From the NCBI RefSeq assembly GCF_000452705.1, contig NZ_CP007014.1, positions 1,922,001 to 1,986,000 on the forward strand: a stretch of DNA of 64,000 nt. The letters run 5' to 3'. The first letter of the stretch is position 1. The number at the start of each line of letters is the position of its first letter. Below, in pieces: positions 37,299 to 48,120 of the stretch. A model generated the notes under the pieces. That model saw only the letters and a list, made by a program, of their open reading frames with translations, was not told where the DNA came from and did no database searches. Source of the stretch: Pseudomonas syringae CC1557 (GTDB lineage: Bacteria; Pseudomonadota; Gammaproteobacteria; Pseudomonadales; Pseudomonadaceae). A program made the position numbers and the translations under genes.

Positions 37299-39469
37299 CA
37301 GCCCTGAGGTGCGGTTTGCTGTGCAGGCCGCTTGAGCTGCAGCAGGGACTCGAACTGCGGGCCGGGCAACGGCTCGCTGAACAGGTATCCCTGATAGTTG
37401 TAGCAGCCCACTTTTTCCAGAAACGCCAGTTGCTCGGTGGTTTCAACGCCTTCGGCAATGACGTGCAGGTTGAGGCTCTGTGCCATGGCGACGATGGCGC
37501 GGATGATTTCTGCATCGTTGGGGTCGCTGGCAGCGTCCTGAACGAATGATTGATCAATCTTGAGGGTATCCACCGGCAGGCGCTTGAGGTACGTAAGCGA
37601 TGAATAGCCGGTGCCGAAGTCGTCCATGGCAAAGCCCACGCCCATGTCTCTAAGCCTGCGCATCTTGAGAATGGTGTCGTCCAGATTCTGGATGACGATG
37701 CCTTCGGTGATTTCCAGCTTGAGCATGGTCGCCGGCAATTGATGTTGTTTCAGGCTGCGTTCCACGCGTTCGACAAAGTCATTCTGCCGAAACTGGCGTG
37801 GGCTGATGTTGACGCCCATCAGGAATCGGTCTTTGGAGACCAGCCCCTGACTCAAAAGCATTCCGCCGATTTTACAGGCGTCGTCGAGAATCCGGCTGCC
37901 AACCTCCAGAATCATGCCGCTCTCTTCCAGTATCTGAACAAACTGGTCGGGTGGCAGCAGCCCGTATTCGGGATGCTGCCAGCGTAGCAGCGCCTCTGCG
38001 CCGGTGATCTGATTAGTCCGGCAATCGACCTGAGCCTGAAAGTAAAGCTGGAATTCGTTACGCGTCAGCGCCAGGCGCAAGTCGTTCTCCAGGCGCAATC
38101 GCTGGCTGACGGCTTGCTGCATGGAGGCGTGAAAAAACTGCGCGATATTGCGCCCGGTATCCTTGGCCCTGTACAGGGCAATGTCGGCCCGCTTGAGCAG
38201 ATCAGCAGGCGTGAGGCCGTCATCCGGGATCAGCGCGATGCCAATGCTCGGGGTGACCTGCAAACGATGCCCGTCGAGAAACATCGGTTCGGCCAGCAGT
38301 TCGCGCAGGTTGTCGGACAGCATCCGCACCTGATGCGTGACTTCATCGAGAGCGCCGTCAAGCCCGCAGATCAAGACCACGAACTCATCACCGCCCAGGC
38401 GTGCCACCGTGTCCTCCTGGCGTACGCTGGCTTCCAGTCGGGCAGCGACGACGTTCAGCACGCTGTCGCCCACTGGATGGCCGAGCGAGTCATTGATGTG
38501 TTTGAAATGATCCAGGTCCAGAAACAGCAAGGCGCCCCGCAGATTCTGGTGCTGAAGCAGGGACAGCTGCTGGCTGAGGCGATCAATCAGCAACGCGCGG
38601 TTTGGCAGCCCGGTCAGCGAATCGTGATAAGCCAGATGACGGATTTGCGCCTGAGCGTCTTTCAGCTGGCCGATATCCCTGGCGTTCATGAGCAGGCAGG
38701 CGGTGTCGTTCAGGGTGATGAAATCCACCGAGATATCCAGAGTCAGTGGATTGCCATGCTTGTCGTGACCGCTCATTTCCCGGTGATGCACCCGACCTTT
38801 CTGACGCAGCTCATTGATCACGAACTCGCGCTGCAAGGTGTCGGTCCAGATGCCTATCTCATGAGCCGTGCGGCCGACCACCTCCTGAGCGCTGAAGCCG
38901 GTCAGGCGACAGAATCCGTCGTTGACCTCTACATAGCGGCCTGACTCGATTTCGGTGATGGTGATCGAGTCCGGGCTTGAGTGAAACGCTTTGGCGAACT
39001 TCTCTTCGCTGGCTTCCAGCGCCGCCTGGGCACGTTTCTCGGTGATGTCCATAAGGGTACCCGCCATCCTGGACAACTGACCCTGATCATCCCTGTAGAT
39101 ACGGGCACGGCTTTCAATCAGGCGCGAGGTGCCGTTTTTCAGCTGGAAGCGGTAGCTGATCTGCAGGTGGTCGTTGCGGTTTTCTATTGCTGTCTGATAG
39201 GCCTCACGCATCCGACGACGTTCTTCGACAGGCAGTTTGCCGAAAAACTGCTCCGCATCATCGTCGAATGGCTGCGCTTCCATACCGTGCAGAAACGCCG
39301 TTCGTGCCGAGGCTCGCAGCCTGTTGCTGGTGGTGTCCAGATCCCAGGTGCCCATCTGCGCCAGATCCAGCGCCAGTTCCAGACGGTCACCGGTCTCCTT
39401 GAGCAGACGCAACGCGTCACTGTGCGGTGGCCCGGCTGGCGATGAAGCAGTGAGTGGCGGGTTGGGCAT
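37298..39469 (-). CDS. PAS-PAS-GGDEF-EAL cyclic-di-GMP signalling protein
   Basis: The 723-residue protein has two PAS-type sensor regions (about 28-150 and 160-280), then a diguanylate cyclase domain (DSLTGLPNRALL, active site RLGGDEFVVL) and a phosphodiesterase domain. The latter keeps EALLRWQHP, DDFGTGYSSLTYLKRLP, DTLKIDQSFV and GVETTEQ, so the visible metal and catalytic motifs of both domains are intact. It has no signal or membrane segment and so is cytoplasmic. Which activity dominates, and what the PAS regions sense, cannot be told. Confidence 0.93.
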   Translation of the reverse strand: MPNPPLTASSPAGPPHSDALRLLKETGDRLELALDLAQMGTWDLDTTSNRLRASARTAFLHGMEAQPFDDDAEQFFGKLPVEERRRMREAYQTAIENRNDHLQISYRFQLKNGTSRLIESRARIYRDDQGQLSRMAGTLMDITEKRAQAALEASEEKFAKAFHSSPDSITITEIESGRYVEVNDGFCRLTGFSAQEVVGRTAHEIGIWTDTLQREFVINELRQKGRVHHREMSGHDKHGNPLTLDISVDFITLNDTACLLMNARDIGQLKDAQAQIRHLAYHDSLTGLPNRALLIDRLSQQLSLLQHQNLRGALLFLDLDHFKHINDSLGHPVGDSVLNVVAARLEASVRQEDTVARLGGDEFVVLICGLDGALDEVTHQVRMLSDNLRELLAEPMFLDGHRLQVTPSIGIALIPDDGLTPADLLKRADIALYRAKDTGRNIAQFFHASMQQAVSQRLRLENDLRLALTRNEFQLYFQAQVDCRTNQITGAEALLRWQHPEYGLLPPDQFVQILEESGMILEVGSRILDDACKIGGMLLSQGLVSKDRFLMGVNISPRQFRQNDFVERVERSLKQHQLPATMLKLEITEGIVIQNLDDTILKMRRLRDMGVGFAMDDFGTGYSSLTYLKRLPVDTLKIDQSFVQDAASDPNDAEIIRAIVAMAQSLNLHVIAEGVETTEQLAFLEKVGCYNYQGYLFSEPLPGPQFESLLQLKRPAQQTAPQG

Positions 39470-39533
39470 GGGGTCACGAGCCTTTGATGAGTCAAGCCGG
39501 TAAAGATCAGCCCGTGTCCTGCAACGGGTCTAC

Positions 39534-40406
39534 TTACTGTGTCTGCGCATCGAGCAATTTCATGAATGCCCTGGCAGCATTCGACAGCGTGCGTTCGGTG
39601 TGCAGGATGTAGCCTAGCTGGCGATTGAGCTGTACGCCCGGCAATGGAATGCGCGCCACCTGTTCGTCGAGCATGGTAAGCGGCAGGACGCTCCAGGCCA
39701 GACCTATGGAGACCATCATTTTGATGGTTTCCATATAGTTGGTGCTCATCGCGATATTGGGTTTTAGCCCCTGGCTCTCGCACAGCTTGCTGACAATGTG
39801 ATGCGTAAAGGTATTGCCGCCGGGAAACACCGCCGGGTAGCGCACGATGTCTTCCAGCTTCATCTGTCCGCTGTTGGCCAGTGGGTGCTCGGGCGCGGCG
39901 ACGAATTCCAGCTGGTCGTCCCACACCGGCACGGCGCGGATCAGCGAATGCGGTTCGGGTGCCAGGGTGATCACTGCGAGCTCGGCGCGCCCATGAAGAA
40001 TTTCGTCATACGCGACTTCCGAGTCGAGAAACTGGATGTCCAGCGCCACCTTCGGATAGGCCCGGGTGAACGCCCTTAACACCGGCGGCAGACGATGCAG
40101 GCCAATATGATGACTGGTCGCCAGAGTCAGGCGTCCGGTCACTTCACCGGTCAGATTGGTCAGTGCGCGGCGGGTGTCATCCAGCACGTTGAGTATCTGA
40201 TAGGCACGCGGTAGCAGTGCGCGGCCCGCTTCGGTCAGGCTGACTTCGCGGCCCAGGCGGTCAAACAGACGCACATTAAGTTGCTGCTCCAGACCCGCGA
40301 TACGCTTGCTGATTGCTGGCTGTGTGATGTATAGCCGCTCACCGGCACCCGAGAAGCTGCCGGTCTCGGCGATGGCAATAAAAGCGTTGAGATTGGCGAG
40401 GTCCAT
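39534..40406 (-). CDS. LysR-family transcriptional regulator divergent from leuC
   Basis: A 290-residue regulator with an N-terminal winged helix (LNAFIAIAETGSFSGAGERL and TQPAISKRIAGLEQQL) and a LysR substrate-binding domain. ATG 40406 gives the normal family N-terminus MDLANLNAF. It is divergent from leuC across 145 bp, the typical layout for a LysR regulator of its neighbour, so it probably controls the leucine genes. The ligand is unknown. Confidence 0.9.
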   Translation of the reverse strand: MDLANLNAFIAIAETGSFSGAGERLYITQPAISKRIAGLEQQLNVRLFDRLGREVSLTEAGRALLPRAYQILNVLDDTRRALTNLTGEVTGRLTLATSHHIGLHRLPPVLRAFTRAYPKVALDIQFLDSEVAYDEILHGRAELAVITLAPEPHSLIRAVPVWDDQLEFVAAPEHPLANSGQMKLEDIVRYPAVFPGGNTFTHHIVSKLCESQGLKPNIAMSTNYMETIKMMVSIGLAWSVLPLTMLDEQVARIPLPGVQLNRQLGYILHTERTLSNAARAFMKLLDAQTQ

Positions 40407-40449
40407 AGTCGGATTCCATTTGGTTATCCAAAGCATGAAAATTATGAAT

Positions 40450-40478
40450 TTGAGTTATTTAAGCACATTCCATAGGAT
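40450..40478 (+). promoter_or_regulatory. Candidate leuC promoter
   Basis: TTGAGT (40450-40455), 17 bp, TAGGAT (40473-40478) in the AT-rich leuC-lysR gap. The AT-rich dyad CATGAAAATTATG just upstream could be part of a LysR site. Confidence 0.4.
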
Positions 40479-40551
40479 GGCCGCACAAGCCAAAGGGTCA
40501 TCGCCACGATTGCCCAAGGCATAGAAAGAAGCTGATGAGGAAGTACGTCCG

Positions 40552-41979
40552 ATGGCCGGGAAAACGCTTTACGACAAGCTCTGGGATTCACATTTGGTCA
40601 AGCAGCGCGATGACGGTTCGGCGCTGATCTACATTGACCGCCACATCATCCACGAAGTGACCTCGCCGCAAGCGTTCGAAGGCCTTCGACTGGCCAAACG
40701 CAAGCCGTGGCGAATCGACTCGATCATCGCCACTCCCGACCACAACGTGCCGACCACGTCGGAGCGCAAGGGGGGGATCGACGCCATCGAAGATCAGGTG
40801 TCGCGCCTGCAAGTGCAGACCCTCGATGACAACTGCGACGAGTACGGCATCACTGAATTCAAGATGAACGACCCGCGTCAGGGCATCGTCCACGTGATCG
40901 GCCCGGAGCAGGGCGCAACCCTGCCTGGCATGAGCGTGGTCTGCGGCGACTCGCACACCTCTACCCACGGCGCCTTCGGTGCATTGGCCCATGGTATCGG
41001 CACTTCCGAGGTCGAGCATGTGCTGGCGACCCAGTGCCTGGTGGCGAAGAAGATGAAGAACATGCTGGTGTCGGTCGAAGGCCAATTGCCGTTCGGCGTG
41101 ACCGCCAAGGACATCGTGTTGGCGGTGATCGGCAAGATCGGTACCGCAGGCGGTAACGGTTACGCCATCGAGTTCGCTGGCAGCGCGATTCGCGACCTGT
41201 CCATCGAAGGGCGCATGACCATTTGCAATATGTCCATCGAGGCGGGTGCCCGTGTCGGCATGGTCGCCACCGACGAGAAGACCGTCGAATACGTAAAAGG
41301 CCGTCCGTTCGCACCGAAGGGCGCTGAATGGGACCTCGCTGTCGAAGCCTGGAAGGACCTGGTGTCTGATCCAGACGCGGTGTTCGACACCGTGGTCAGG
41401 CTGGATGCCGCGCAGATCAAGCCGCAGGTCAGCTGGGGCACGTCGCCGGAAATGGTGCTGGCCGTCGATCAGAACGTGCCGGACCCTGCGCAGGAACCGG
41501 ATCTGGTCAAGCGTGGCTCCATCGAGCGTGCCCTGAAGTACATGGGCCTGAAAGCCAATCAGCCGATCACCGATATCCAGCTTGACCGGGTGTTCATCGG
41601 TTCCTGCACCAACTCGCGGATCGAAGACCTGCGTGCTGCTGCGGACGTCGCCAAGGGCCGCAAGGTGGCCGCGACCATCAAACAGGCCATCGTGGTGCCG
41701 GGTTCGGGCTTGATCAAGGCGCAGGCGGAGAAGGAAGGGCTGGACAAAGTGTTCATCGAGGCCGGTTTTGAATGGCGCGAGCCTGGCTGTTCCATGTGCC
41801 TGGCGATGAACCCGGACCGCCTCGGTTCCGGTGAGCATTGCGCGTCCACCTCCAACCGTAACTTCGAAGGCCGTCAGGGTGCCGGCGGCCGGACGCATCT
41901 GGTGAGCCCGGCAATGGCCGCTGCCGCAGCGGTCACTGGCCGTTTCATCGATGTTCGCGAACTGAGGAATCCAGCATGA
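40552..41979 (+). CDS. leuC: 3-isopropylmalate dehydratase large subunit
   Basis: A 475-residue aconitase-family protein with [42 protein letters not shown] and [13 protein letters not shown], which include the three 4Fe-4S cysteines. With LeuD it isomerises 2- to 3-isopropylmalate in leucine synthesis. It overlaps leuD by 4 bp (ATGA). Confidence 0.98.
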   Translation: MAGKTLYDKLWDSHLVKQRDDGSALIYIDRHIIHEVTSPQAFEGLRLAKRKPWRIDSIIATPDHNVPTTSERKGGIDAIEDQVSRLQVQTLDDNCDEYGITEFKMNDPRQGIVHVIGPEQGATLPGMSVVCGDSHTSTHGAFGALAHGIGTSEVEHVLATQCLVAKKMKNMLVSVEGQLPFGVTAKDIVLAVIGKIGTAGGNGYAIEFAGSAIRDLSIEGRMTICNMSIEAGARVGMVATDEKTVEYVKGRPFAPKGAEWDLAVEAWKDLVSDPDAVFDTVVRLDAAQIKPQVSWGTSPEMVLAVDQNVPDPAQEPDLVKRGSIERALKYMGLKANQPITDIQLDRVFIGSCTNSRIEDLRAAADVAKGRKVAATIKQAIVVPGSGLIKAQAEKEGLDKVFIEAGFEWREPGCSMCLAMNPDRLGSGEHCASTSNRNFEGRQGAGGRTHLVSPAMAAAAAVTGRFIDVRELRNPA

Positions 41980-42617
41980 AAGCCTTTACCCAGCACACCG
42001 GCCTGGTCGCCCCTCTGGACCGCGCCAACGTCGACACTGACCAGATCATCCCCAAGCAGTTTCTCAAGTCGATCAAGCGCACGGGTTTTGGCCCGAACCT
42101 GTTCGATGAGTGGCGCTATATGGACGTGGGCCAGCCGTATCAGGACAACTCCAAACGCCCGCTGAACCATGATTTCGTCCTCAACCACGAGCGTTATCAA
42201 GGCGCCAGCGTGCTGTTGGCTCGGGAAAACTTCGGCTGCGGCTCCAGCCGTGAACACGCGCCGTGGGCGCTGGAAGAATACGGCTTCTGCGCCATCATCG
42301 CGCCGAGCTATGCCGACATCTTCTTCAACAACAGCTTCAAGAACGGCCTGCTGCCGATCATTCTGGCCGAAGCCGAGGTCGACGAGCTGTTCAAGCAGGT
42401 CGAAGCGAGCCTCGGTTATCAATTGAGCATCGACCTGCAGGCCCAGACTGTGACCCGCCCTGACGGCAAGGTGCTGAGCTTCGAAATCGACGCCTTCCGC
42501 AAGCACTGCCTGCTCAATGGCCTGGACGACATCGGCCTGACCTTGATGGATGCCGACGCGATCGCCAGTTTCGAGAGCAAGCACCGCGCCAGCCAGCCGT
42601 GGTTGTTTCGCGACTGA
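41976..42617 (+). CDS. leuD: 3-isopropylmalate dehydratase small subunit
   Basis: The 213-residue swivel subunit shows [16 protein letters not shown] at the N-terminus and [16 protein letters not shown], the substrate-binding loop. Translation is coupled to leuC by the overlapping ATGA. Confidence 0.98.
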   Translation: MKAFTQHTGLVAPLDRANVDTDQIIPKQFLKSIKRTGFGPNLFDEWRYMDVGQPYQDNSKRPLNHDFVLNHERYQGASVLLARENFGCGSSREHAPWALEEYGFCAIIAPSYADIFFNNSFKNGLLPIILAEAEVDELFKQVEASLGYQLSIDLQAQTVTRPDGKVLSFEIDAFRKHCLLNGLDDIGLTLMDADAIASFESKHRASQPWLFRD

Positions 42618-42642
42618 CGGCCTGACAACGGTTACAGTTTCA

Positions 42643-42678
42643 TTCGCGAGCAAGGCGGTCATTGGCCTTGCTCGCGAA
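42643..42678. repeat. Perfect 14-bp palindromic REP-like hairpin between leuD and leuB
   Basis: TTCGCGAGCAAGGC (42643-42656) pairs perfectly with GCCTTGCTCGCGAA (42665-42678) around 8 nt. The half-site TTCGCGAGCAAG is the typical Pseudomonas REP core. No T-run follows, so it may shape or stabilise mRNA rather than end it. Confidence 0.65.
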
Positions 42679-42767
42679 GGTGTTTTGGCCGGACGATAAA
42701 TTTTTTGCCGTATTCAGCGTTATTAACAGGCGTTGTCTAAAGCGCCGCTGCACACATCGAGGATGTT

Positions 42768-43850
42768 ATGAGCAAGCAGATTCTGATTCTCCCAGGTGAC
42801 GGTATTGGTCCGGAAATCATGACCGAAGCGGTCAAGGTGCTGGAACTGGCCAACGAAAAGTATCAACTGGGCTTTGAATTGACCCACGACGTGATCGGCG
42901 GCGCAGCCATCGACAAGCATGGTGTGCCACTGGCCGATGAAACCCTGGACCGTGCCCGTGCAGCCGATGCTGTGCTGCTCGGCGCGGTGGGCGGCCCGAA
43001 ATGGGACACCATCGAGCGCGACATCCGTCCTGAGCGCGGTCTGCTGAAAATCCGTTCGCAACTGGGTCTGTTCGGCAACCTGCGTCCGGCGATCCTTTAT
43101 CCGCAACTGGCTGATGCGTCGAGCCTCAAGCCGGACATCGTCGCCGGTCTGGACATTCTGATCGTCCGTGAGCTGACCGGTGGCATCTACTTCGGCGCGC
43201 CACGCGGCACTCGCGTGCTGGACAATGGCGAGCGTCAGGCTTATGACACGCTGCCGTACAGCGAAAGCGAAATCCGCCGCATTGCCAGGGTCGGTTTCGA
43301 CATGGCCATGGTGCGCGGCAAGAAGCTCTGCTCGGTGGACAAGGCCAACGTCTTGGCGTCCAGCCAGCTGTGGCGTGAAATCGTGGAGGAGATCGCCAAG
43401 GATTATCCGCAGGTTGAACTGAGCCATATGTACGTTGATAACGCCGCCATGCAACTGGTGCGCGCGCCCAAACAGTTCGATGTGATCGTCACCGATAACC
43501 TGTTCGGCGACATTCTGTCCGATCAGGCGTCGATGCTCACCGGTTCCATCGGCATGCTGCCGTCGGCGTCGCTGGACACCGCCAACAAGGGCATGTACGA
43601 GCCTTGCCACGGTTCGGCACCGGACATCGCCGGTAAAGGCATCGCCAACCCGCTGGCGACCATTTTGTCGGTGTCGATGATGCTGCGTTACAGCTTCAAT
43701 CTGACCGATGCCGCCGACGCCATCGAACAGGCGGTCAGCCTGGTGCTGGATCAGGGCATTCGCACCGGCGACATCTGGTCCGAGGGCAACGTCAAAGTCG
43801 GTACCAAGGAAATGGGCGATGCAGTAGTCGCCGCGCTGCGGAATCTGTAA
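42768..43850 (+). CDS. leuB: 3-isopropylmalate dehydrogenase
   Basis: The 360-residue protein shows [19 protein letters not shown], the [14 protein letters not shown] substrate loop, and [27 protein letters not shown]. It oxidatively decarboxylates 3-isopropylmalate with NAD. It is 150 bp after leuD, separated by the REP-like hairpin. Confidence 0.98.
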   Translation: MSKQILILPGDGIGPEIMTEAVKVLELANEKYQLGFELTHDVIGGAAIDKHGVPLADETLDRARAADAVLLGAVGGPKWDTIERDIRPERGLLKIRSQLGLFGNLRPAILYPQLADASSLKPDIVAGLDILIVRELTGGIYFGAPRGTRVLDNGERQAYDTLPYSESEIRRIARVGFDMAMVRGKKLCSVDKANVLASSQLWREIVEEIAKDYPQVELSHMYVDNAAMQLVRAPKQFDVIVTDNLFGDILSDQASMLTGSIGMLPSASLDTANKGMYEPCHGSAPDIAGKGIANPLATILSVSMMLRYSFNLTDAADAIEQAVSLVLDQGIRTGDIWSEGNVKVGTKEMGDAVVAALRNL

Positions 43851-43920
43851 TCTCTCTGGCCCGCCGCCTGCCTTGTACGCGCAGAGCGGCGGTCCCACTT
43901 TTATTCAAGGTGTAGTTGCG

Positions 43921-45033
43921 ATGAAACGTGTAGGTCTGATCGGTTGGCGTGGCATGGTCGGTTCCGTGCTCATGCAGCGGATGCGTGAAGAGCAGGACTT
44001 CGATCTTATTGAGCCGGTGTTCTTTACTACCTCCAATGTCGGTGGCCAGGCGCCTTCGGTGGGCAAGGATGTTGCGCCGCTGAAAGATGCCTACAGCATC
44101 GACGAGCTGAAAACCCTGGACGTGGTGCTGACCTGCCAGGGCGGCGACTACACCAACGAAGTATTCCCCAAGCTGCGCGAAGCGGGCTGGCAGGGTTACT
44201 GGATTGACGCGGCCTCCAGCCTGCGCATGCAGGATGACGCCGTTATCGTGCTCGACCCGGTAAACCGCAAGGTCATCGACCAGAAACTGGACGCGGGCAC
44301 CAAGAACTACATTGGCGGCAACTGCACGGTCAGCCTTATGCTGATGGGCCTGGGCGGTCTGTTCGATGCCGGTCTGGTCGAGTGGATGAACGTCATGACT
44401 TATCAGGCGGCCTCCGGTGCCGGCGCGCAGAACATGCGTGAACTGATCAAGCAGATGGGTGCGATACACGCCTCGGTGGCTGATGAACTGGCCAACCCGG
44501 CCAGTGCCATCCTCGACATCGACCGCAAGGTGGCCGAAGCCATGCGCAGCGAGTCGTTCCCGACCGAAAACTTCGGCGTACCACTGGCGGGCAGCCTGAT
44601 CCCGTGGATCGACAAGGCACTGCCCAATGGCCAGAGCCGCGAGGAGTGGAAAGGTCAGGCCGAGACCAACAAGATCCTCGGCCGCTTCAAGAGCCCGATC
44701 CCGGTCGACGGCATCTGCGTGCGCATCGGTGCCATGCGTTGCCACAGCCAGGCGCTGACCATCAAGCTGAACAAGGATGTGCCGATTGCGGACATCGAAG
44801 GCTTGATCAGCCAGCACAACCCGTGGGTCAAGCTGGTGCCGAACACGCGTGAAGCCAGCGCGCAAGAGCTGAGCCCGACCGCAGTGACCGGCACCATGAG
44901 TGTGCCAGTGGGCCGTCTGCGCAAACTGAACATGGGTTCGCAGTACCTGGGCGCGTTCACCGTCGGTGACCAGCTGTTGTGGGGCGCGGCCGAACCGCTG
45001 CGACGCATGCTGAGGATCCTGCTGGAGCGTTGA
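43921..45033 (+). CDS. asd: Aspartate-semialdehyde dehydrogenase
   Basis: The 370-residue enzyme has the Rossmann start [15 protein letters not shown] and the catalytic Cys135 in [10 protein letters not shown]. It makes aspartate semialdehyde for lysine, threonine, methionine and diaminopimelate. ATG 43921 has AAGGTG upstream and gives the family N-terminus. It lies 70 bp after leuB. Confidence 0.97.
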   Translation: MKRVGLIGWRGMVGSVLMQRMREEQDFDLIEPVFFTTSNVGGQAPSVGKDVAPLKDAYSIDELKTLDVVLTCQGGDYTNEVFPKLREAGWQGYWIDAASSLRMQDDAVIVLDPVNRKVIDQKLDAGTKNYIGGNCTVSLMLMGLGGLFDAGLVEWMNVMTYQAASGAGAQNMRELIKQMGAIHASVADELANPASAILDIDRKVAEAMRSESFPTENFGVPLAGSLIPWIDKALPNGQSREEWKGQAETNKILGRFKSPIPVDGICVRIGAMRCHSQALTIKLNKDVPIADIEGLISQHNPWVKLVPNTREASAQELSPTAVTGTMSVPVGRLRKLNMGSQYLGAFTVGDQLLWGAAEPLRRMLRILLER

Positions 45034-45050
45034 TGCTTTGGTTTTACACG

Positions 45051-45083
45051 AAACCCGCTTCCTGAAAAGGCAGCGGGTTTTTT
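45051..45083 (+). terminator. Terminator after asd
   Basis: AACCCGCT pairs with AGCGGGTT, with an inner CCT/AGG stem around GAAA, followed by TTTTTT. Confidence 0.85.
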
Positions 45084-45114
45084 AATGACTGCTGATTTTA
45101 ATTTCCTGTTTAAG

Positions 45115-45129
45115 TCCCTATATATGGGA
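45115..45129. promoter_or_regulatory. Candidate operator upstream of the dgo operon
   Basis: Inverted repeat TCCC-TATATAT-GGGA centred at 45122, 15 bp before the -35 box. The IclR-type regulator encoded at the end of the operon is the obvious candidate to bind it. Confidence 0.35.
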
Positions 45130-45143
45130 TTGAAATTTACATA

Positions 45144-45173
45144 TTGAGATAAGTCTGACAACAGGTTTATAGT
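45144..45173 (+). promoter_or_regulatory. Candidate promoter of the dgo operon
   Basis: TTGAGA (45144-45149), 18 bp, TATAGT (45168-45173), 39 bp before dgoK. Confidence 0.5.
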
Positions 45174-45212
45174 CGTCCTGCACTCACTTTCAATAAAACA
45201 ACAGGTGAAGCA

Positions 45213-46217
45213 ATGCAGGCGCAATTGATCGCGCTCGACTGGGGGACAACCTCCCTTCGTGCTTATCGACTTGGCGACCACGGCCAGGTGCTGGAACAGC
45301 GCGCGCTAAGCGCGGGAATCATGCAGCTACCGACCACGCCGCGCCTGATTGCCGGGCAGCTGTGCAGCGACGGTTTTGAACTGGCTTTCGATCAGGCCTG
45401 CGGCGACTGGCTCGATGCCGAGCCTGGCCTGCCGGTGATTGCCTGCGGCATGGTCGGCAGCGCGCAGGGCTGGCGCGAGGCGGCTTATCGGGAAACCCCT
45501 GCCAGCGTCAACGAGCTGAGCGCGGCGCTGCAGACGGTGCGCAGCCTGAGTGGCGTGATCGTGCATATCATCCCGGGCGTACTGCAACGCTCGACCCTGC
45601 CCAACGTCATGCGTGGCGAAGAAACCCAGGTACTTGGCATATTGGCCGGGCTCGATGCCCAGGCCGACGGCCAGCCTTTGCTGATCGGGCTGCCCGGCAG
45701 TCATTCAAAATGGGTGCAAGTGACCCGCGGGCGCATCGTTCATTTCGATACGTTCATGACCGGCGAGGTCTTCGCCGCCCTGTGTGCGCACACGATTCTC
45801 GGGCGCACCATGCAGACGGGGGAGGCGTTCGATGACCAGGCGTTTGATCGTGGGCTGTCGATGGCCCTGTCCCAGGAAGGCGCCGCAGGGCCGCTTTCCA
45901 CTATCTTCAGTACCCGAACGCTCGGCCTGACCGGGCAATTGAGCGCCAGTGCGCAGCCTGACTACCTTTCCGGCCTGTTGATCGGTCATGAACTGGGCGC
46001 CATTGCCAGACTGCATCTGCACACCCATGAACAATTGCCTGCGGTGATCCTCATCGGCAGCGAGGCGCTGTGCGCACGTTATGCGCGTGGTCTGGCCGTC
46101 TGTGGCTTTCCCAAGGTGACGCTGGCCGAACAGGCTACCGAACGCGGCCTTTGGCAAGTCGCGGTGCAGGCAGGCCTGATCCCGCGCCGGTCGTCCCAAC
46201 ACATTCGAGAGGTTTGA
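45213..46217 (+). CDS. dgoK: 2-dehydro-3-deoxygalactonokinase
   Basis: A 334-residue sugar kinase of the DgoK family: IALDWGTTSLRAYRL at the N-terminus is the phosphate-binding loop, and LIGLPGSHSKWVQV is a family motif. It phosphorylates 2-keto-3-deoxygalactonate at C6. It is the first gene of dgoK-A-D-T, with AGGTGAAG before the ATG, and dgoA starts directly after its stop. Confidence 0.95.
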   Translation: MQAQLIALDWGTTSLRAYRLGDHGQVLEQRALSAGIMQLPTTPRLIAGQLCSDGFELAFDQACGDWLDAEPGLPVIACGMVGSAQGWREAAYRETPASVNELSAALQTVRSLSGVIVHIIPGVLQRSTLPNVMRGEETQVLGILAGLDAQADGQPLLIGLPGSHSKWVQVTRGRIVHFDTFMTGEVFAALCAHTILGRTMQTGEAFDDQAFDRGLSMALSQEGAAGPLSTIFSTRTLGLTGQLSASAQPDYLSGLLIGHELGAIARLHLHTHEQLPAVILIGSEALCARYARGLAVCGFPKVTLAEQATERGLWQVAVQAGLIPRRSSQHIREV

Positions 46218-46218
46218 C

Positions 46219-46854
46219 ATGCTCAAGCAAGCATTGAAGGAAAACGGTCTGGTCGCGATTCTGCGCGGCCTGCGTCCAGAAGAAGCGCCGGCAGTGGGCG
46301 ATGTGCTGTACGAGGCCGGATTTCGCGTTATCGAAGTGCCGCTCAATTCTCCACAGCCGTTCGACAGTATTCGTTTGCTGCGTCAGCAACTGCCCGCCGA
46401 TTGCCTGATCGGCGCGGGCACGGTACTGACCCCGGAGCAGGTGACGCAGGTCAAGGACGCCGGAGGCCAGGTCATCGTCATGCCGCATAGCGATGCGAAG
46501 GTATTGCGCGCTGCCAGGGCTGCCGGGCTGTTTCTGTCGCCGGGCGTAGCGACGCCGACCGAAGCCTTTGCCGCGCTCGCCGAGGGCGCAGATGTGCTCA
46601 AGCTGTTTCCGGCCGAGCAGATGTCGCCTGCGGTGGTCAAGGCATGGCTCGCGGTATTGCCGAAAGGCACGATTCTGCTGCCGGTTGGTGGCATCTCGCC
46701 AGACAACATGAAGGTGTTTCTGGACGCAGGTGTGAAAGGTTTCGGCCTTGGCTCCGGGCTGTTCAAACCCGGCATGAGTGCCACTGACGTTGCCGAACGT
46801 GCCAAAGCCTATGTGGCCGCGTGGAAACAGCACACGGCAGCGCTTGCAGACTGA
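46219..46854 (+). CDS. dgoA: 2-dehydro-3-deoxy-6-phosphogalactonate aldolase
   Basis: A 211-residue KDPG-type class I aldolase with LVAILRGLRPEEA, FRVIEVPLNSPQPF with the conserved Glu, and LIGAGTVLTPEQV. The Schiff-base Lys is in ADVLKLFPAEQ. It yields pyruvate and glyceraldehyde 3-phosphate. Context with dgoK and dgoD makes galactonate, not gluconate, the likely route. Confidence 0.95.
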   Translation: MLKQALKENGLVAILRGLRPEEAPAVGDVLYEAGFRVIEVPLNSPQPFDSIRLLRQQLPADCLIGAGTVLTPEQVTQVKDAGGQVIVMPHSDAKVLRAARAAGLFLSPGVATPTEAFAALAEGADVLKLFPAEQMSPAVVKAWLAVLPKGTILLPVGGISPDNMKVFLDAGVKGFGLGSGLFKPGMSATDVAERAKAYVAAWKQHTAALAD

Positions 46855-46914
46855 TAGGCGCCGCTGTGTGACAGCAGTTATCCAATAAGAGAATCAACAA
46901 GAGAAACCGCACCC

Positions 46915-48063
46915 ATGAAAATCACCAAACTCACCACGTTCATCGTTCCGCCGCGCTGGTGCTTCCTCAAGGTCGAGACCGACGAAGGTGTTGTCGGCTG
47001 GGGCGAGCCAGTGGTTGAAGGCCGTGCGCATACCGTGGCCGCTGCCGTGGAAGAGCTGTCCGATTACCTGATCGGCAAAGACCCGCGCAACATCGAAGAC
47101 ATCTGGACCGTGCTGTATCGCGGTGGCTTTTACCGGGGTGGCGCGATCCACATGAGCGCGCTGGCCGGTATCGATCAGGCGTTGTGGGACATCAAGGGTA
47201 AAGCGCTGGGTGTTTCGGTCAGCGACCTGCTGGGTGGTCAGGTGCGCGACAAGATTCGTGTCTACTCGTGGATCGGTGGTGATCGTCCTGCCGACACGGC
47301 ACGAGCGGCGAAGGAGGCCGTTGAGCGTGGCTTTACGGCGGTGAAAATGAATGGCACCGAAGAGCTGCAATTTCTCGATACGTTCGACAAGGTCGATCTG
47401 GCGCTGGCCAACGTCGCGGCGGTGCGTGATGCGGTGGGGCCGAATGTCGGCATTGGTGTGGATTTCCATGGCCGGGTTCACAAGCCGATGGCCAAGGTGC
47501 TGATGAAGGAACTGGACCCCTACAAGCTGATGTTCATCGAAGAGCCAGTGCTCAGTGAAAACTACGAGGCGCTGAAAGAACTGGCACCGCTGACCAGCAC
47601 ACCCATTGCCTTGGGTGAGCGTCTGTTCTCGCGCTGGGACTTCAAGCGCGTATTGAGCGAAGGCTACGTCGACATTATTCAACCGGATGCTTCTCACGCA
47701 GGCGGCATCACCGAAACCCGCAAGATCGCCAATATGGCCGAAGCCTACGACGTCGCCCTGGCGCTGCATTGCCCGCTGGGACCGATTGCGCTGGCCGCCT
47801 GTCTGCAACTGGATGCGGTTTGCTACAACGCCTTCATTCAGGAACAGAGCCTGGGCATCCACTACAACGAAAGCAACGACCTGCTGGATTACGTCAAACA
47901 CCCCGAAGTGTTCGACTACGACAAAGGCATGGTCAAGATCCCCAACGGGCCGGGCCTGGGCATCGAAATCAACGAAGAATACGTCATCGAACGCGCCGCC
48001 ATCGGGCACCGCTGGCGCAACCCGATCTGGCGCCATGCGGATGGCAGTTTTGCGGAGTGGTAG
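46915..48063 (+). CDS. dgoD: D-galactonate dehydratase
   Basis: A 382-residue enolase-superfamily enzyme. The three metal-binding acids lie in [15 protein letters not shown] and IALGERLF, and the catalytic His is in [11 protein letters not shown]. It dehydrates galactonate to 2-keto-3-deoxygalactonate, the first step of the pathway. It lies 60 bp after dgoA. Confidence 0.96.
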   Translation: MKITKLTTFIVPPRWCFLKVETDEGVVGWGEPVVEGRAHTVAAAVEELSDYLIGKDPRNIEDIWTVLYRGGFYRGGAIHMSALAGIDQALWDIKGKALGVSVSDLLGGQVRDKIRVYSWIGGDRPADTARAAKEAVERGFTAVKMNGTEELQFLDTFDKVDLALANVAAVRDAVGPNVGIGVDFHGRVHKPMAKVLMKELDPYKLMFIEEPVLSENYEALKELAPLTSTPIALGERLFSRWDFKRVLSEGYVDIIQPDASHAGGITETRKIANMAEAYDVALALHCPLGPIALAACLQLDAVCYNAFIQEQSLGIHYNESNDLLDYVKHPEVFDYDKGMVKIPNGPGLGIEINEEYVIERAAIGHRWRNPIWRHADGSFAEW

Positions 48064-48120
48064 ATCGCCGTAACCAACGAGAGCTCGCCAAACAATAAAT
48101 CCAACAAGAGGCTACATGCC

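Noticed and set aside
40588..41898. A 436-codon open frame antisense to leuC, and similar long antisense frames opposite leuB, gltA, etfQO, pvdM and the peptide synthetase
   Set aside because: They mirror strongly supported genes in high-GC DNA where stop codons are rare in shadow frames; none resembles a known family or has a credible start site.
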